Shown here: positions 9,232 through 16,280 of the stretch, piece by piece
Numbering within the stretch: the first letter of the stretch is position 1
Layout: every line of letters begins with the position of its first letter
NCBI GenBank assembly: GCA_008931825.1
Contig: QXVZ01004182.1
Span: 1-26,476 of the forward strand
Source of the DNA: Phallusia fumigata
Taxonomy: Eukaryota; Chordata; Ascidiacea; Phlebobranchia; Ascidiidae
Direction: 5' to 3'
Length of the DNA stretch: 26,476 nt
Notes under the pieces: model-generated
The model's input: the letters and a program-made list of their open reading frames with translations, nothing else
Databases searched by the model: none
Told to the model about the DNA's origin: nothing
Position numbers and translations under genes: made by a program

Positions 9232-9310
9232 CTGTCAGTAACGAACGCTTAGCTTCACTGCAATAAACTTGATCTTTCAGAAAACGAGGACTCTTTTTCT
9301 GTTTCTTTTC
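9232..9310 (-). other. P3 exon module
   Basis: Acceptor GTTTCGCAG|GAAAAG and donor GACAG|GTAGAAAC, 79 nt. A second possible donor, GTGAGTAAAC, follows. H3 is 67 nt upstream. Confidence 0.45.
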
Positions 9311-9376
9311 CTGCGAAACAAAGCAGAAGCAGCAAAAGGAATTCATACGTAACCTCTAAAACGTCAAATACGTCAA

Positions 9377-9419
9377 CATGCGAAGACAGGATAAGTGCAC
9401 GTTACACTGTCTTCCCATG
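9377..9419 (-). ncRNA. H3 stem-loop
   Basis: A 43-nt H hairpin with intact CATG, GAAGACAG/CTGTCTTC and GTGCAC. The inner ATAA/TTAC pair is a mismatch on plus but G-U on minus. Confidence 0.7.
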
Positions 9420-9442
9420 CTCGACTTATTAATGCTACTTGC

Positions 9443-9539
9443 CTGTTTCCTGTAAAGTTCCATGTTGCACTTCATGGAACTCCATCGAAGCAGTCTTCTT
9501 CCGTATAGACGATGTTTCTCCGGTTCGAATGCGTTGCAT
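9443..9539 (-). other. R2 exon module, GC donor, possible start codon
   Basis: 97 nt from an ATG (MQRIRTGETSSIRKKTAS...) directly after CCTAAGTAG, with an in-frame TAG just before it. It runs to donor AAACAG|GCAAGTAGC. Open throughout and leaves in phase 1, which fits the 2-nt entry of Q. Confidence 0.5.
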
Positions 9540-9699
9540 CTACTTAGTTACGTATGTTCGTCAATTATTACGCCCGGATTAACGCAAATCCAGTAAATAA
9601 AAACTGTCTGAAGTCACCGAACTTTCAGTCTTGGTTCTGTCGCACTCGAATTTATGTCAACTTTGCTTAACATCGTCTAAAAATGTTTAAAAATGCTAA

Positions 9700-9741
9700 C
9701 ATGCGAGGTCAGGATTAGTGCTCGTTGTACTGTCACGTCCT
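9700..9741 (-). ncRNA. H4 stem-loop, degenerate
   Basis: It is the duplicate of H2; the loop core is AGTGCTCG and the stem is imperfect. The P module downstream has been deleted. Confidence 0.4.
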
Positions 9742-9792
9742 AAAATTTAAACAAAACAATGTATACAATTTGGATGATCAACTTTCACTTGC

Positions 9793-9908
9793 TTGTTTTC
9801 CATAAAGCTCCACGTTGAAGTTCAAGGAATTTCCAGGTAAAATGATCGGGCGGAAGTAGAACAGTGAGCGGATGCTTCCAAAGCATTGATCAGAAGCAGC
9901 ACGAGAAC
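9793..9908 (-). other. Q2 exon module, GC donor
   Basis: 116 nt like Q1, from GTTTTAG to AAACAA|GCAAGTGAAAG. It is open in the same frame with mostly conservative differences (FRPIILPGNSLNFNVELYGK). Confidence 0.55.
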
Positions 9909-10079
9909 CTAAAACACAAAGATCCATCAGCAGTATCGTGTAATTCGAAATTTATCGTTTTGCAAATAAACTACGTATTGTATGAATTGTAGATTGTCAA
10001 CTATAAAGCAATACGAAACTTTTAACAAAGAGTGAAACACCGTTTTGCAATTAACACTTGGTGTTGTATTCTACCTTAC

Positions 10080-10205
10080 CTGCATTTAGCGTTTATTTCC
10101 TCCCGACACGTTGAATCCAATCGACTTTTCCAGCACGCCTCCGTTGTTTTCAATGCATGTTATAATTCAAATGTTGCTTAGTAGTTCAAGACGATTTTTT
10201 CACAT
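10080..10205 (-). other. S2 exon module
   Basis: Acceptor GTTTTGTTCCAG, donor ATGCAG|GTAAGGTAG, 126 nt. Confidence 0.55.
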
Positions 10206-10358
10206 CTGGAACAAAACCAACAATACGATCAGTTTGGTGCGAATACAACATTAGGTCTAGAATTCCTCACGCATTTAAACGCAACAAGTAGTTGTAATAT
10301 AAGTGTAGTAGATAGAGTTAATGAAGTTTGCCACGTACTTGCCGCACAGTTTACTCAC

Positions 10359-10458
10359 AATTCTGCTTCTGCACGAGCGCTTTGCTTCACTGCAATAAAC
10401 TAGATCTTCAATAAACTACGCACTTGAGTAAACGAGGAATTTTTTTCCGTTTCTTTTC
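10359..10458 (-). other. P4 exon module
   Basis: Acceptor GTTTCGCAG|GAAAAG. The best donor is ATT|GTGAGTAAAC, giving 100 nt. H5 is 67 nt upstream. Confidence 0.4.
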
Positions 10459-10524
10459 CTGCGAAACAAAGCAGAAGCAGTACAAGAAATTCATACGAAA
10501 TCTCTAAAATGTCAAACATGTCAA

Positions 10525-10567
10525 CACGCGAAGACAGGATAAGTGCACGTTATACTGTCCTCCCATG
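10525..10567 (-). ncRNA. H5 stem-loop
   Basis: The outer arm is CACG against CATG (one weakened pair). The middle stem has CTGTCCTC and the inner stem ATAA/TTAT is complete around the GTGCAC loop. Confidence 0.65.
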
Positions 10568-10639
10568 CTCAACATGAAATCTAACAAAACAAACGCATTT
10601 TCTTCTGCTACGTCGGGAACGAAAATCCGATAACTTAAC

Positions 10640-10717
10640 TTATTTTGAAGCCACAGTCCTTCTCATCTTGGTTGCGTCCCAACTGAAAACACGAACACTG
10701 CGCTTCCGTTTCTTTTG
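10640..10717 (-). other. P5 exon module (donor side uncertain)
   Basis: The acceptor GTTTTGCAG|CAAAAG is clear and H6 is 67 nt upstream. The body contains CGTGTTTTCAGTTGGGACGC, as in P7. No convincing GT donor. Confidence 0.35.
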
Positions 10718-10783
10718 CTGCAAAACGAAGCAGAAGAAACACTAGGAGTTTGAGGCGATATTTAACTCGTTTACATATGTCAC

Positions 10784-10826
10784 CATACGAAGACAGCATA
10801 AGTGCACGTTACACTGTCTTCCCATG
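10784..10826 (-). ncRNA. H6 stem-loop
   Basis: CATA/CATG outer arms, GAAGACAG/CTGTCTTC intact, inner CATAA/TTACA with minus-strand G-U. 43 nt. Confidence 0.65.
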
Positions 10827-10886
10827 CTCGTCCTAGAAATTAATGCAAGCGAAATGCCAGTTGAATAATGATTAACTTTCACTTTC

Positions 10887-11027
10887 CTGTTTTCCATAGA
10901 TCTCCATGTTGAATTTCAAGGATTTTCACCGAAGCATTTTAACCACATTTTCCAGCCAAAATGTTCGGGCGAAAGTAGAAGAGTGAGCGGATGCTTCCAA
11001 AACATTGATCAGAAGCAGCACGAGAAC
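10887..11027 (-). other. Q3 exon module, altered donor
   Basis: Acceptor GTTTTAG is retained and the RAASDQCFGSIRSLFY frame is present, but the donor reads CAG|GAAAGT and an extra segment brings a TAA in frame. Probably inactive. Confidence 0.4.
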
Positions 11028-11349
11028 CTAAAACACAATGATCCATCACAAGCATCGTTCATTTCGAAATTTGTCTTCAACTTTTTGCAAAAAACTACGT
11101 ATTGTATGAATTGTAAATTGTTAACTATAAAAGCAAGACAGGACTTTTACCAAGTGAAATACAGTTTTGAAATTAACACTTAGTTTTGTTGTATTTTACC
11201 ATCTTTAAATTGAACTGACAAAGGTGGGCAAGAACAGTGTCAGGGTGGACAAATGGTTCGGAACACGCAAGGACTTGTCCTGTGTGCGCACAATTTGCAG
11301 CCACATCAACAATATGGCTACTGGTGTCACAAAGGGATACAAATACAAA

Positions 11350-11421
11350 ATCTGAAGTCATAGCTCTTTCAATATTGGTCCTGTCCCAACCGAAAATACG
11401 CTCTCTCTCCGCTTTCGTTTC
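11350..11421 (-). other. P6 exon module (donor side uncertain)
   Basis: Acceptor GTTTCGCAG|GAAACG. It reads ETKAERERIFGWDRTNIERA in phase 0. H7 is 79 nt upstream. Confidence 0.4.
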
Positions 11422-11499
11422 CTGCGAAACAAAGCAGAAGAACCACAGGGAATTCAACGCGATATGGAACCTAGATCACAACTCCTCCAAACATGTAAA

Positions 11500-11542
11500 C
11501 ATGAAAAGACAGGATAGGTGCACGCTATAACGTCTTCTCATG
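11500..11542 (-). ncRNA. H7 stem-loop with compensatory change
   Basis: The inner stem has ATAG/CTAT in place of ATAA/TTAT, so both sides changed together. The middle stem is weaker (AAAGAC/GTCTT). Confidence 0.7.
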
Positions 11543-11599
11543 TTCGACCCAAAAATCTAATAAATTAATGCACTTGTCTGTCGTTACGCCGGGAACGGA

Positions 11600-11692
11600 A
11601 ATCAGGTAACTTAACTTCATCTGAAGCCACAGTCCTTCTCATCTTGGTTGCGTCCCAACCGAAAACACAGAAACATCCTTCTGTTCCTTTTA
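11600..11692 (-). other. P7 exon module (donor side uncertain)
   Basis: Acceptor GTTTTGCAG. The frame CVFGWDATKMRRTVASDEVK resembles P6 but is entered in another phase. H8 is 67 nt upstream. Confidence 0.4.
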
Positions 11693-11758
11693 CTGCAAAA
11701 CGAAGCCGAAGAACCACTGGGAGTTTAAGGCGACATGTAGCTCGTTCACATATGTCAA

Positions 11759-11801
11759 CATACGAAGACAGCATAAGTGCATGTTACACTGTCTTCCCAT
11801 G
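11759..11801 (-). ncRNA. H8 stem-loop
   Basis: Stem as in H6. The loop core is GTGCAT, one base off the palindrome. Confidence 0.6.
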
Positions 11802-11847
11802 CTCTACTTATTAATGCTAGTTGGGTGATTACATTTAAGCTACTTGC

Positions 11848-11942
11848 CTGTTTCCTGTAAAGTTCCATGTTGCACTTCAAGGAATTTCACCGAAGCCGTC
11901 TTCTTCCGTATAGACGATGTTTCAAGTTCGAACGCGTAGCAT
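11848..11942 (-). other. R3 exon module, GC donor, frameshifted start
   Basis: Donor AAACAG|GCAAGTAGC is retained. A 2-nt deletion after CGAACT breaks the frame from the ATG, although the downstream frame stays open. Confidence 0.45.
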
Positions 11943-11984
11943 CTACTTAGGTACGTATGTTTGTTAATTATTACGCCCTGATCA

Positions 11985-12033
11985 ACGGAAATCCAGTAAC
12001 ACAACTAAAATCAACTTTGCTTCGATTTCATTC
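11985..12033 (-). other. P8 exon module (donor side uncertain)
   Basis: Acceptor TTTTGTTTCGCAG|GAATG. Body resembles P2. Truncated H9 is 69 nt upstream. Confidence 0.3.
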
Positions 12034-12101
12034 CTGCGAAACAAAAGCAGAAGCGGTCGTAAAGGAAATTAACGCGGTAAGTAACATCGTCTATAAAACA
12101 A

Positions 12102-12128
12102 CATGCAAAGACAGGATAAGTGTTCGCT
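12102..12128 (-). ncRNA. H9, half stem-loop
   Basis: Only one arm and the loop remain. The sequence then joins 'atgccagttgaataatgatt', which in unit 3 lies beyond H6, so a deletion removed the other arm. Confidence 0.6.
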
Positions 12129-12163
12129 AAATGCCAGTTGAATAATGATTAACTTTCACTTGC

Positions 12164-12290
12164 CTGTTTTCCATAGATCTCCATGTTAAATTTTGAGGAT
12201 ATTCACAAAAACAATTTTTGAAAACGTTTCTAGAGCTAAAATATCCGGGCGGAGGTCTAGCAGTCAGCGGATGGCATTGAGTAGAATCCG
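12164..12290 (-). other. Q4 exon module remnant, GC donor
   Basis: The CAG|GCAAGTG donor is intact. The body is diverged and no clear acceptor was found. Confidence 0.3.
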
Positions 12291-12423
12291 AAGAAAAACC
12301 AATGCCATCTTTGAAGAAAAACCAAGGCTGTTAAGAACGAGGGAAATACTGATTTACAATTAGCAGTTTGTGTTGTTGTATTTTACACAGCACCGACTAA
12401 AACTGCCTTAATTTTTAGTTTAC

Positions 12424-12534
12424 CTGCATTTAGCGTTTATTTCCTCCCGGCATGTTGATTCCAATCGACTTTTCCAGCACGCCTTCGTTGTTTTCAATAC
12501 ATATCAGAATTTTTTTGCAAAAATCTGCAACAAA
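12424..12534 (-). other. S3 exon module
   Basis: Acceptor GTTTTGTTGCAG, donor ATGCAG|GTAAACTAAA, 111 nt. Confidence 0.5.
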
Positions 12535-12699
12535 ACCAACAACACGACCTGTTTGGAGTATATACTACATTAGGTCTAGAATTCCTCATGCATTTAAATG
12601 AGGCAAATGATAATTAACATAAGTGTAGTAGATGGGGTATACAAAGTTTGCCGCGTATTTGACGCACATTTTGTTCACATTTATGCTTGTGCTTAGCTC

Positions 12700-12804
12700 A
12701 CAGGAACAAACCTCTAATAAACTAGTGGGGTCAAGTGTGCAAATCCTATTCATCTTGGTTTTGACGCACTTGAGTAAACGAGGACTCTTCTTCCATTTCT
12801 TTTC
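12700..12804 (-). other. P9 exon module (donor side uncertain)
   Basis: Acceptor TTTGTTTCGCAG|GAAAAG. One frame is open (KSPRLLKCVKTKMNRICTLD). H10 is 66 nt upstream. Confidence 0.4.
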
Positions 12805-12869
12805 CTGCGAAACAAAGAAGAAGCAGTAAAAGGAATTCATACGTAACCTCTAAATGTTAAATACATCAA

Positions 12870-12912
12870 CATGCGAAGACAGGATAAGTGCACGTTATAC
12901 TGCCCTCCCATG
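12870..12912 (-). ncRNA. H10 stem-loop
   Basis: CATG arms and inner ATAA/TTAT complete. The middle stem is weakened (CTGCCCTC). Confidence 0.65.
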
Positions 12913-12979
12913 CTTAACCAAAAATCTAATAAAACAAACGCATTTTATTCTGCTACGTCGGGAACGGAAATCCGGTAAC

Positions 12980-13062
12980 TTAACTCAATCTGAAGTCACA
13001 GTCCTCGCAATCTTGGTTCTGTCGCAACCGAAAACACGCTCACTCCCCTTTCATTTCTTTTC
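12980..13062 (-). other. P10 exon module (donor side uncertain)
   Basis: Acceptor TTTGTTTCACAG|GAAAAG. Each frame shows a stop. H11 is 80 nt upstream. Confidence 0.35.
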
Positions 13063-13141
13063 CTGTGAAACAAAGCAGAAAAACCACTGGAAATTTAACG
13101 TTATATGTAACCTACTTCACAACTCGCTGAAAACATGTCAA

Positions 13142-13184
13142 CATGCGAAGGCAGGATAAGTGCACGTTATACCGCTTTCGCATG
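13142..13184 (-). ncRNA. H11 stem-loop with compensatory changes
   Basis: CATGCGAA pairs with TTCGCATG without the usual mismatch. In the middle stem an A-T pair has become G-C (GGC/GC). This copy is strongly paired although its primary sequence differs most. Confidence 0.75.
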
Positions 13185-13189
13185 CCTAG

Positions 13190-13283
13190 TTTAATTGGAC
13201 AAAGCTTCAAATGCAGAGATGTCGGTCGGGCAGCATGTAGATGCAATGAACAGAATCCGAACGAGGAGCCGAAATAAAATATT
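13190..13283 (-). other. Q5 exon module remnant
   Basis: Recognisable from 'agaatccgaacgaggagcc'. The acceptor AG has become GG (TTTATTTCGG), so probably not spliced. Confidence 0.35.
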
Positions 13284-13309
13284 CTAACAGCAGCATAATG
13301 CATTTTGAA

Positions 13310-13364
13310 AGTTGTCAAAATTACAAAACAAAATATGTCTCGGTATCTGCTTCCTTTTCTTTTC
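13310..13364 (-). other. P11 exon module (donor side uncertain)
   Basis: Acceptor ATTTGTTTTACAG|GAAAAG. H12 is 55 nt upstream. Confidence 0.35.
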
Positions 13365-13418
13365 CTGTAAAACAAATTCAGCATGATATCTAACCATTTC
13401 AAACATCAAACACGTCAA

Positions 13419-13461
13419 CATGCGAAGACAGGATAAGTGCACATTATACTGTCTTCCCATG
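13419..13461 (-). ncRNA. H12 stem-loop
   Basis: All three stem segments intact. The loop core is GTGCACA. Confidence 0.7.
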
Positions 13462-13513
13462 CTCGACCCAAAGCCAATTTAATTAAAGACTGGTTAAAAC
13501 AACTTTTACTTGC

Positions 13514-13610
13514 CTGTTTCCTGTAAAGTTCCATGTTGCACTTCAAGGAATTTCACCGAAGCCATCTTCTTCCGTATAGACAATGTTTCTCCAGTTCGAA
13601 TGCGTTGCAT
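13514..13610 (-). other. R4 exon module, GC donor, possible start codon
   Basis: 97 nt, open from ATG (MQRIRTGETLSIRKKMAS, ending HGTLQET plus 1 nt) to donor CAG|GCAAGTAAAAG. Confidence 0.5.
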
Positions 13611-13662
13611 CTACTTAGGTAAGTATGTTTGTTAATTATTACGCCTGGATAAACCTAATTAA

Positions 13663-13705
13663 CATGCGAGGACAGGATAAGTGCACGTTATACTGTCTTC
13701 CCATG
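13663..13705 (-). ncRNA. H13 stem-loop
   Basis: As H12 with one plus-strand G-U in the middle stem (GAGGACAG). It lies 53 nt upstream of R4. Confidence 0.65.
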
Positions 13706-13755
13706 CTTGTGACCTAAAATTAATTTATTTCAATAGATGAATAACTTTTACTTGT

Positions 13756-13837
13756 CTGTTTTCCATAAGTCCAGCCAAAATGCACAGGTGGTGGTCGAGC
13801 AGACAGCGGATGTAGTAAACAGAAGCCGCATCTGGAC
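13756..13837 (-). other. Q6 exon module
   Basis: Acceptor ATTTTATTTCAG. Open as PDAASVYYIRCLLDHHLCIL. The donor is CAG|ACAAGT, so the GC is lost. D1 is 69 nt upstream. Confidence 0.4.
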
Positions 13838-13905
13838 CTGAAATAAAATTATCTAACAGCAGTACCGTGCATTTGAAAAGTTGTACAAACTCACAAAACA
13901 CGTCT

Positions 13906-13951
13906 CGGTACAGAAGCAAACTACTGTGCACCCTAATCCACTTCTGTACCG
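13906..13951 (-). ncRNA. D1 stem-loop, fully paired on the minus strand
   Basis: On minus RNA, CGGUACAGAAG pairs with CUUCUGUACCG and the stem continues UGGAUUA/UAGUUUG through four G-U pairs. This gives 18 consecutive pairs around a 10-nt loop GGGUGCACAG. On plus the same four positions are A/C mismatches. It is the first hairpin of the array relative to the putative promoter. Confidence 0.8.
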
Positions 13952-14031
13952 GCACCGAAATACTTATTTTATTTACAACAATGGAATTATCCGAATATGT
14001 TTCGCTTGTAAGTCGTCGTTTGGGTTCCTAC

Positions 14032-14110
14032 CTTCACAGAGCTTCCGTCCACGCGAGTTGCAAAAGAAAATGACACGTCGCACTCCCGAGTCTACGTGAG
14101 TTCTTTTTTT
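14032..14110 (-). other. Possible first exon of the array transcript
   Basis: A donor CTGTGAAG|GTAGGAACCC follows a CpG-richer stretch. No acceptor is needed if it is a 5' exon. The transcription start is not determined. Confidence 0.3.
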
Positions 14111-14123
14111 CTTTTTCTTTCGA

Positions 14124-14202
14124 CCAATCAAAACGCTTACTCCAAGGCTAACGTCACAGGCGCGCTCTTCATCCGTCCAATGGCTGACCTGATTGCACCA
14201 AT
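14124..14202 (-). promoter_or_regulatory. Three CCAAT boxes
   Basis: CCAAT at 14124, 14177 and 14198 (ATTGG on minus) in 79 bp, each in an NF-Y-like context. They lie just upstream of the possible first exon for minus-strand transcription. The gap begins at 14206. Confidence 0.45.
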
Positions 14203-14205
14203 CAG

Positions 14206-14274
14206 NNNNNNNNNNNNNNNNNNNNNNNNNNNNNNNNNNNNNNNNNNNNNNNNNNNNNNNNNNNNNNNNNNNNN
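14206..14274. other. Assembly gap
   Basis: 69 N bases. Promoter sequence may be missing here. Confidence 0.99.
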
Positions 14275-14850
14275 CATACTGTGAAGCTTACAGGGTTTCT
14301 TTGGTAAACCTTTTGATATCGTGACATCGGGTGTTTTGTTTAGAATCTCCCAAAATGCAATCTAAAGCAAAGCATTACTCGTACAATATCGACTTACCAA
14401 AGACGATGCGCAGCTTTCTCCTGGCTGTGCTTCAGCAACAAACTCCTTGCACCTTGCCTGTTCACCTCTCCACAAGCTGCTGGTCTGTTTGACACAAACC
14501 GAGAATCAAAATCGTGCATTAGCTTAAAACCAGTCCGTATATAGACTGTCCATGCGGCACAAAGCGAACAAGACTCACCTAGCGGTACCAAGCAAACATA
14601 GTACCAAGCGAACCAAATGTGCCGAGCACCATGAGTTCCATGCATTCCGTAAGTACCTATCGTTCACGTGGTACCGGTCTCATTCTGAGTCCAGGATGCA
14701 TCTGTTGCATCGAGAGCACCTGCAGCACACAAGTTGTCCTGTTGTTCTCTAAGGCAAAAAAAATCTGTTTAGCACGCACACTTACCAAACAAACTGGGAT
14801 TTATTTGTTTGGATACCTCGAATAACCTTTCACGATGCAGCACCACAGCT
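14275..14850. other. Unassigned, GC-richer stretch
   Basis: No recognised protein. One plus-strand possibility is a short exon ending CATTCC|GTAAGTACC near 14650, but nothing upstream or downstream supports it. Confidence 0.3.
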
Positions 14851-14851
14851 G

Positions 14852-14899
14852 TGACGTCCCAGCTTCGGATGACGTCATTACGTCGAATTCTTGACGTAC
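14852..14899. promoter_or_regulatory. CRE-like cluster
   Basis: A palindromic CRE, TGACGTCA, at 14870-14877. TGACGT half-sites lie at 14852 and 14892, and a related TTACGTCG at 14878. Such sites bind CREB/ATF factors and usually lie close to a start site. Confidence 0.5.
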
Positions 14900-15060
14900 G
14901 TGGAAAACTACGACGCTTGGAAGTTTTTATCACAGAAAACCAGGGTCAATGCTAAAAAGAGGAATGAAGATAGAATAAGGAAGGAAACATTTTTTGTGGC
15001 TAAATTTAAAGTTGCTGACATTTTTTATTGTTTTCTACAACATATAAACAGTGGACTTAC

Positions 15061-15134
15061 TTAATAAGCTCAATATCGATGGTGGATGGTCAGCACATAC
15101 GCCCTCCAGTGATGATGTCAGGTTTTGAATCATG
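15061..15134 (-). other. Candidate isolated exon
   Basis: Acceptor TTAATTTTTCAG and donor TTAA|GTAAGTCCAC bound 74 nt. One frame is open throughout (MIQNLTSSLEGVCADHPPS); a second ends HDSKPDIITGGRMC then a stop. Neither peptide is recognised. Confidence 0.3.
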
Positions 15135-15770
15135 CTGAAAAATTAATGAGAATGAAACAATCCACACAATGAAATTAAACTCAACAGGTTTGTCGAGTGC
15201 TATTGAAAAGTGTGAAAACTTTTCTATGCAAACCAGGCCCTTGGATAAAATGGAAGTAAAAAGTGATTGAAAACAATGCACTGATTTCAGCCTATGCAGG
15301 CTACTGGGGTATGTGGACAGAACATACAGTTTGTGGTTACATTTAAAACAAGCAAAAAAACACTCTTAAATTGGCTAAAAAACTATTAAATGAGGGTTTT
15401 TGCCATTCTGCCTATATATTTTGTATCTAGCCAACTCAAATACCTTTTTTCTGTTCGTGGGTATAACTTTAATATTCATAAAAATTAGTTTGCATAAAAA
15501 TATACAGTCATTCCATTGTGGTGCTCTGCCAGCATAGTTCTAAAAATGTAGTTAAAACCAACAAATCAGCTAGTACACAGGTTTAGTTTGGACTGGATGT
15601 AACTACAAATATCAGCTTTGGTTTCGATTGCAGTTAAATAAAACAAACTGCTTCAAGCTGGTTATTTGGTGTGAAGCAGTTAAGTGAATTAAACAGTTCA
15701 ACGTCTACCATAAAAATTAAACTTCTCTAATCTTTGGAAGTACATAAACCCTGCCCTACAGTTGATGACA
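15135..15770. other. No feature recognised
   Basis: AT-rich DNA without a clear reading frame, stem-loop or repeat. Confidence 0.4.
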
Positions 15771-15774
15771 TCAA

Positions 15775-16280
15775 ATTCTAAATTCGATACACCACAATGG
15801 CATGTTTTGCAAACTAAGTAAATTTCATCGCACATGGACATTGTTTAATAATTTGATTGGTGCTATGAGGTCAAAGGAAATTGATGGACAAAAATGGCAT
15901 GTTTTACAAAGTGTGTTAATTTCAAGAAATTTGTACATCATTTAATAGTTTAACCCATTTTAGGGGGCAAGAAGGGCAACCAATGTGACTGCTGGTTTAA
16001 ATGAAACCGATAATCAGCATCATCATATTTACCAGCTGTGAAAGTTTAATCTAAATCCACCAAACATTTCATACCCAAAGTACATAGACAAGGTGCAGGC
16101 AATATTTCACTTTTCTGGGGTCTTTTGGGTAAGCCTTGGGGCTATGGGGTCAAACAAAACTGAGGACATACTGTCATGGCTATATCTATCAGCTGTAAAT
16201 GTCTCATGTCAAAAGTGCACAGCCAAACTGTAAGGGTAAAATACAAAGTGAAAACAATATCTCTCCTTCAGCGAAGGGGA
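15775..16280. repeat. Interspersed repeat copy
   Basis: Same family as 6010-7370: 'ccacaatggcatgtt', 'cccattttagggggcaagaa', 'ccaaacatttcat', then 'gtgaaaacaatat' and a 'gaaggggaccc' end. Confidence 0.6.

Larger units (their letters stand above)
7754..13951 (-). repeat. Array 2: tandem exon plus stem-loop modules, about 1.2-kb higher-order unit
   Basis: Four exon module types recur on the minus strand: S (donor ATGCAGGTAAGG), P (acceptor GTTTCGCAGGAAAAG), R (GC donor CAGGCAAGTAG, possible ATG) and Q (GC donor CAGGCAAGTG). Thirteen H stem-loops lie 53-80 nt upstream of P or R acceptors, and one D1 stem-loop lies upstream of Q6. Equivalent points in the first two units are 1136-1202 bp apart and nearly identical over long stretches, so part of the expansion is recent. 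The similar stem-loop and acceptor layout, and the shared GUGCAC core, indicate common ancestry with array 1. Confidence 0.8.

Noticed and set aside
11173-11530. Overlapping frames of 94 and 97 codons on opposite strands
   Set aside because: They run through a P module, its acceptor and intron; openness does not respect the splice signals.
1175-13951. CRISPR-like array of palindromic repeats
   Set aside because: Repeats diverge, spacers are homologous to each other and irregular in length, and the DNA is animal. The array is a tandem exon duplication.
13906-13951. D1 arm compared with miR-33 (GUGCA...GUAGUU)
   Set aside because: Only scattered identity and the opposite hairpin arm from miR-33 as I remember it; likely chance.
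14394-14645. 83-codon minus-strand frame near the promoter
   Set aside because: GC-richer chance frame; no conserved motif seen.
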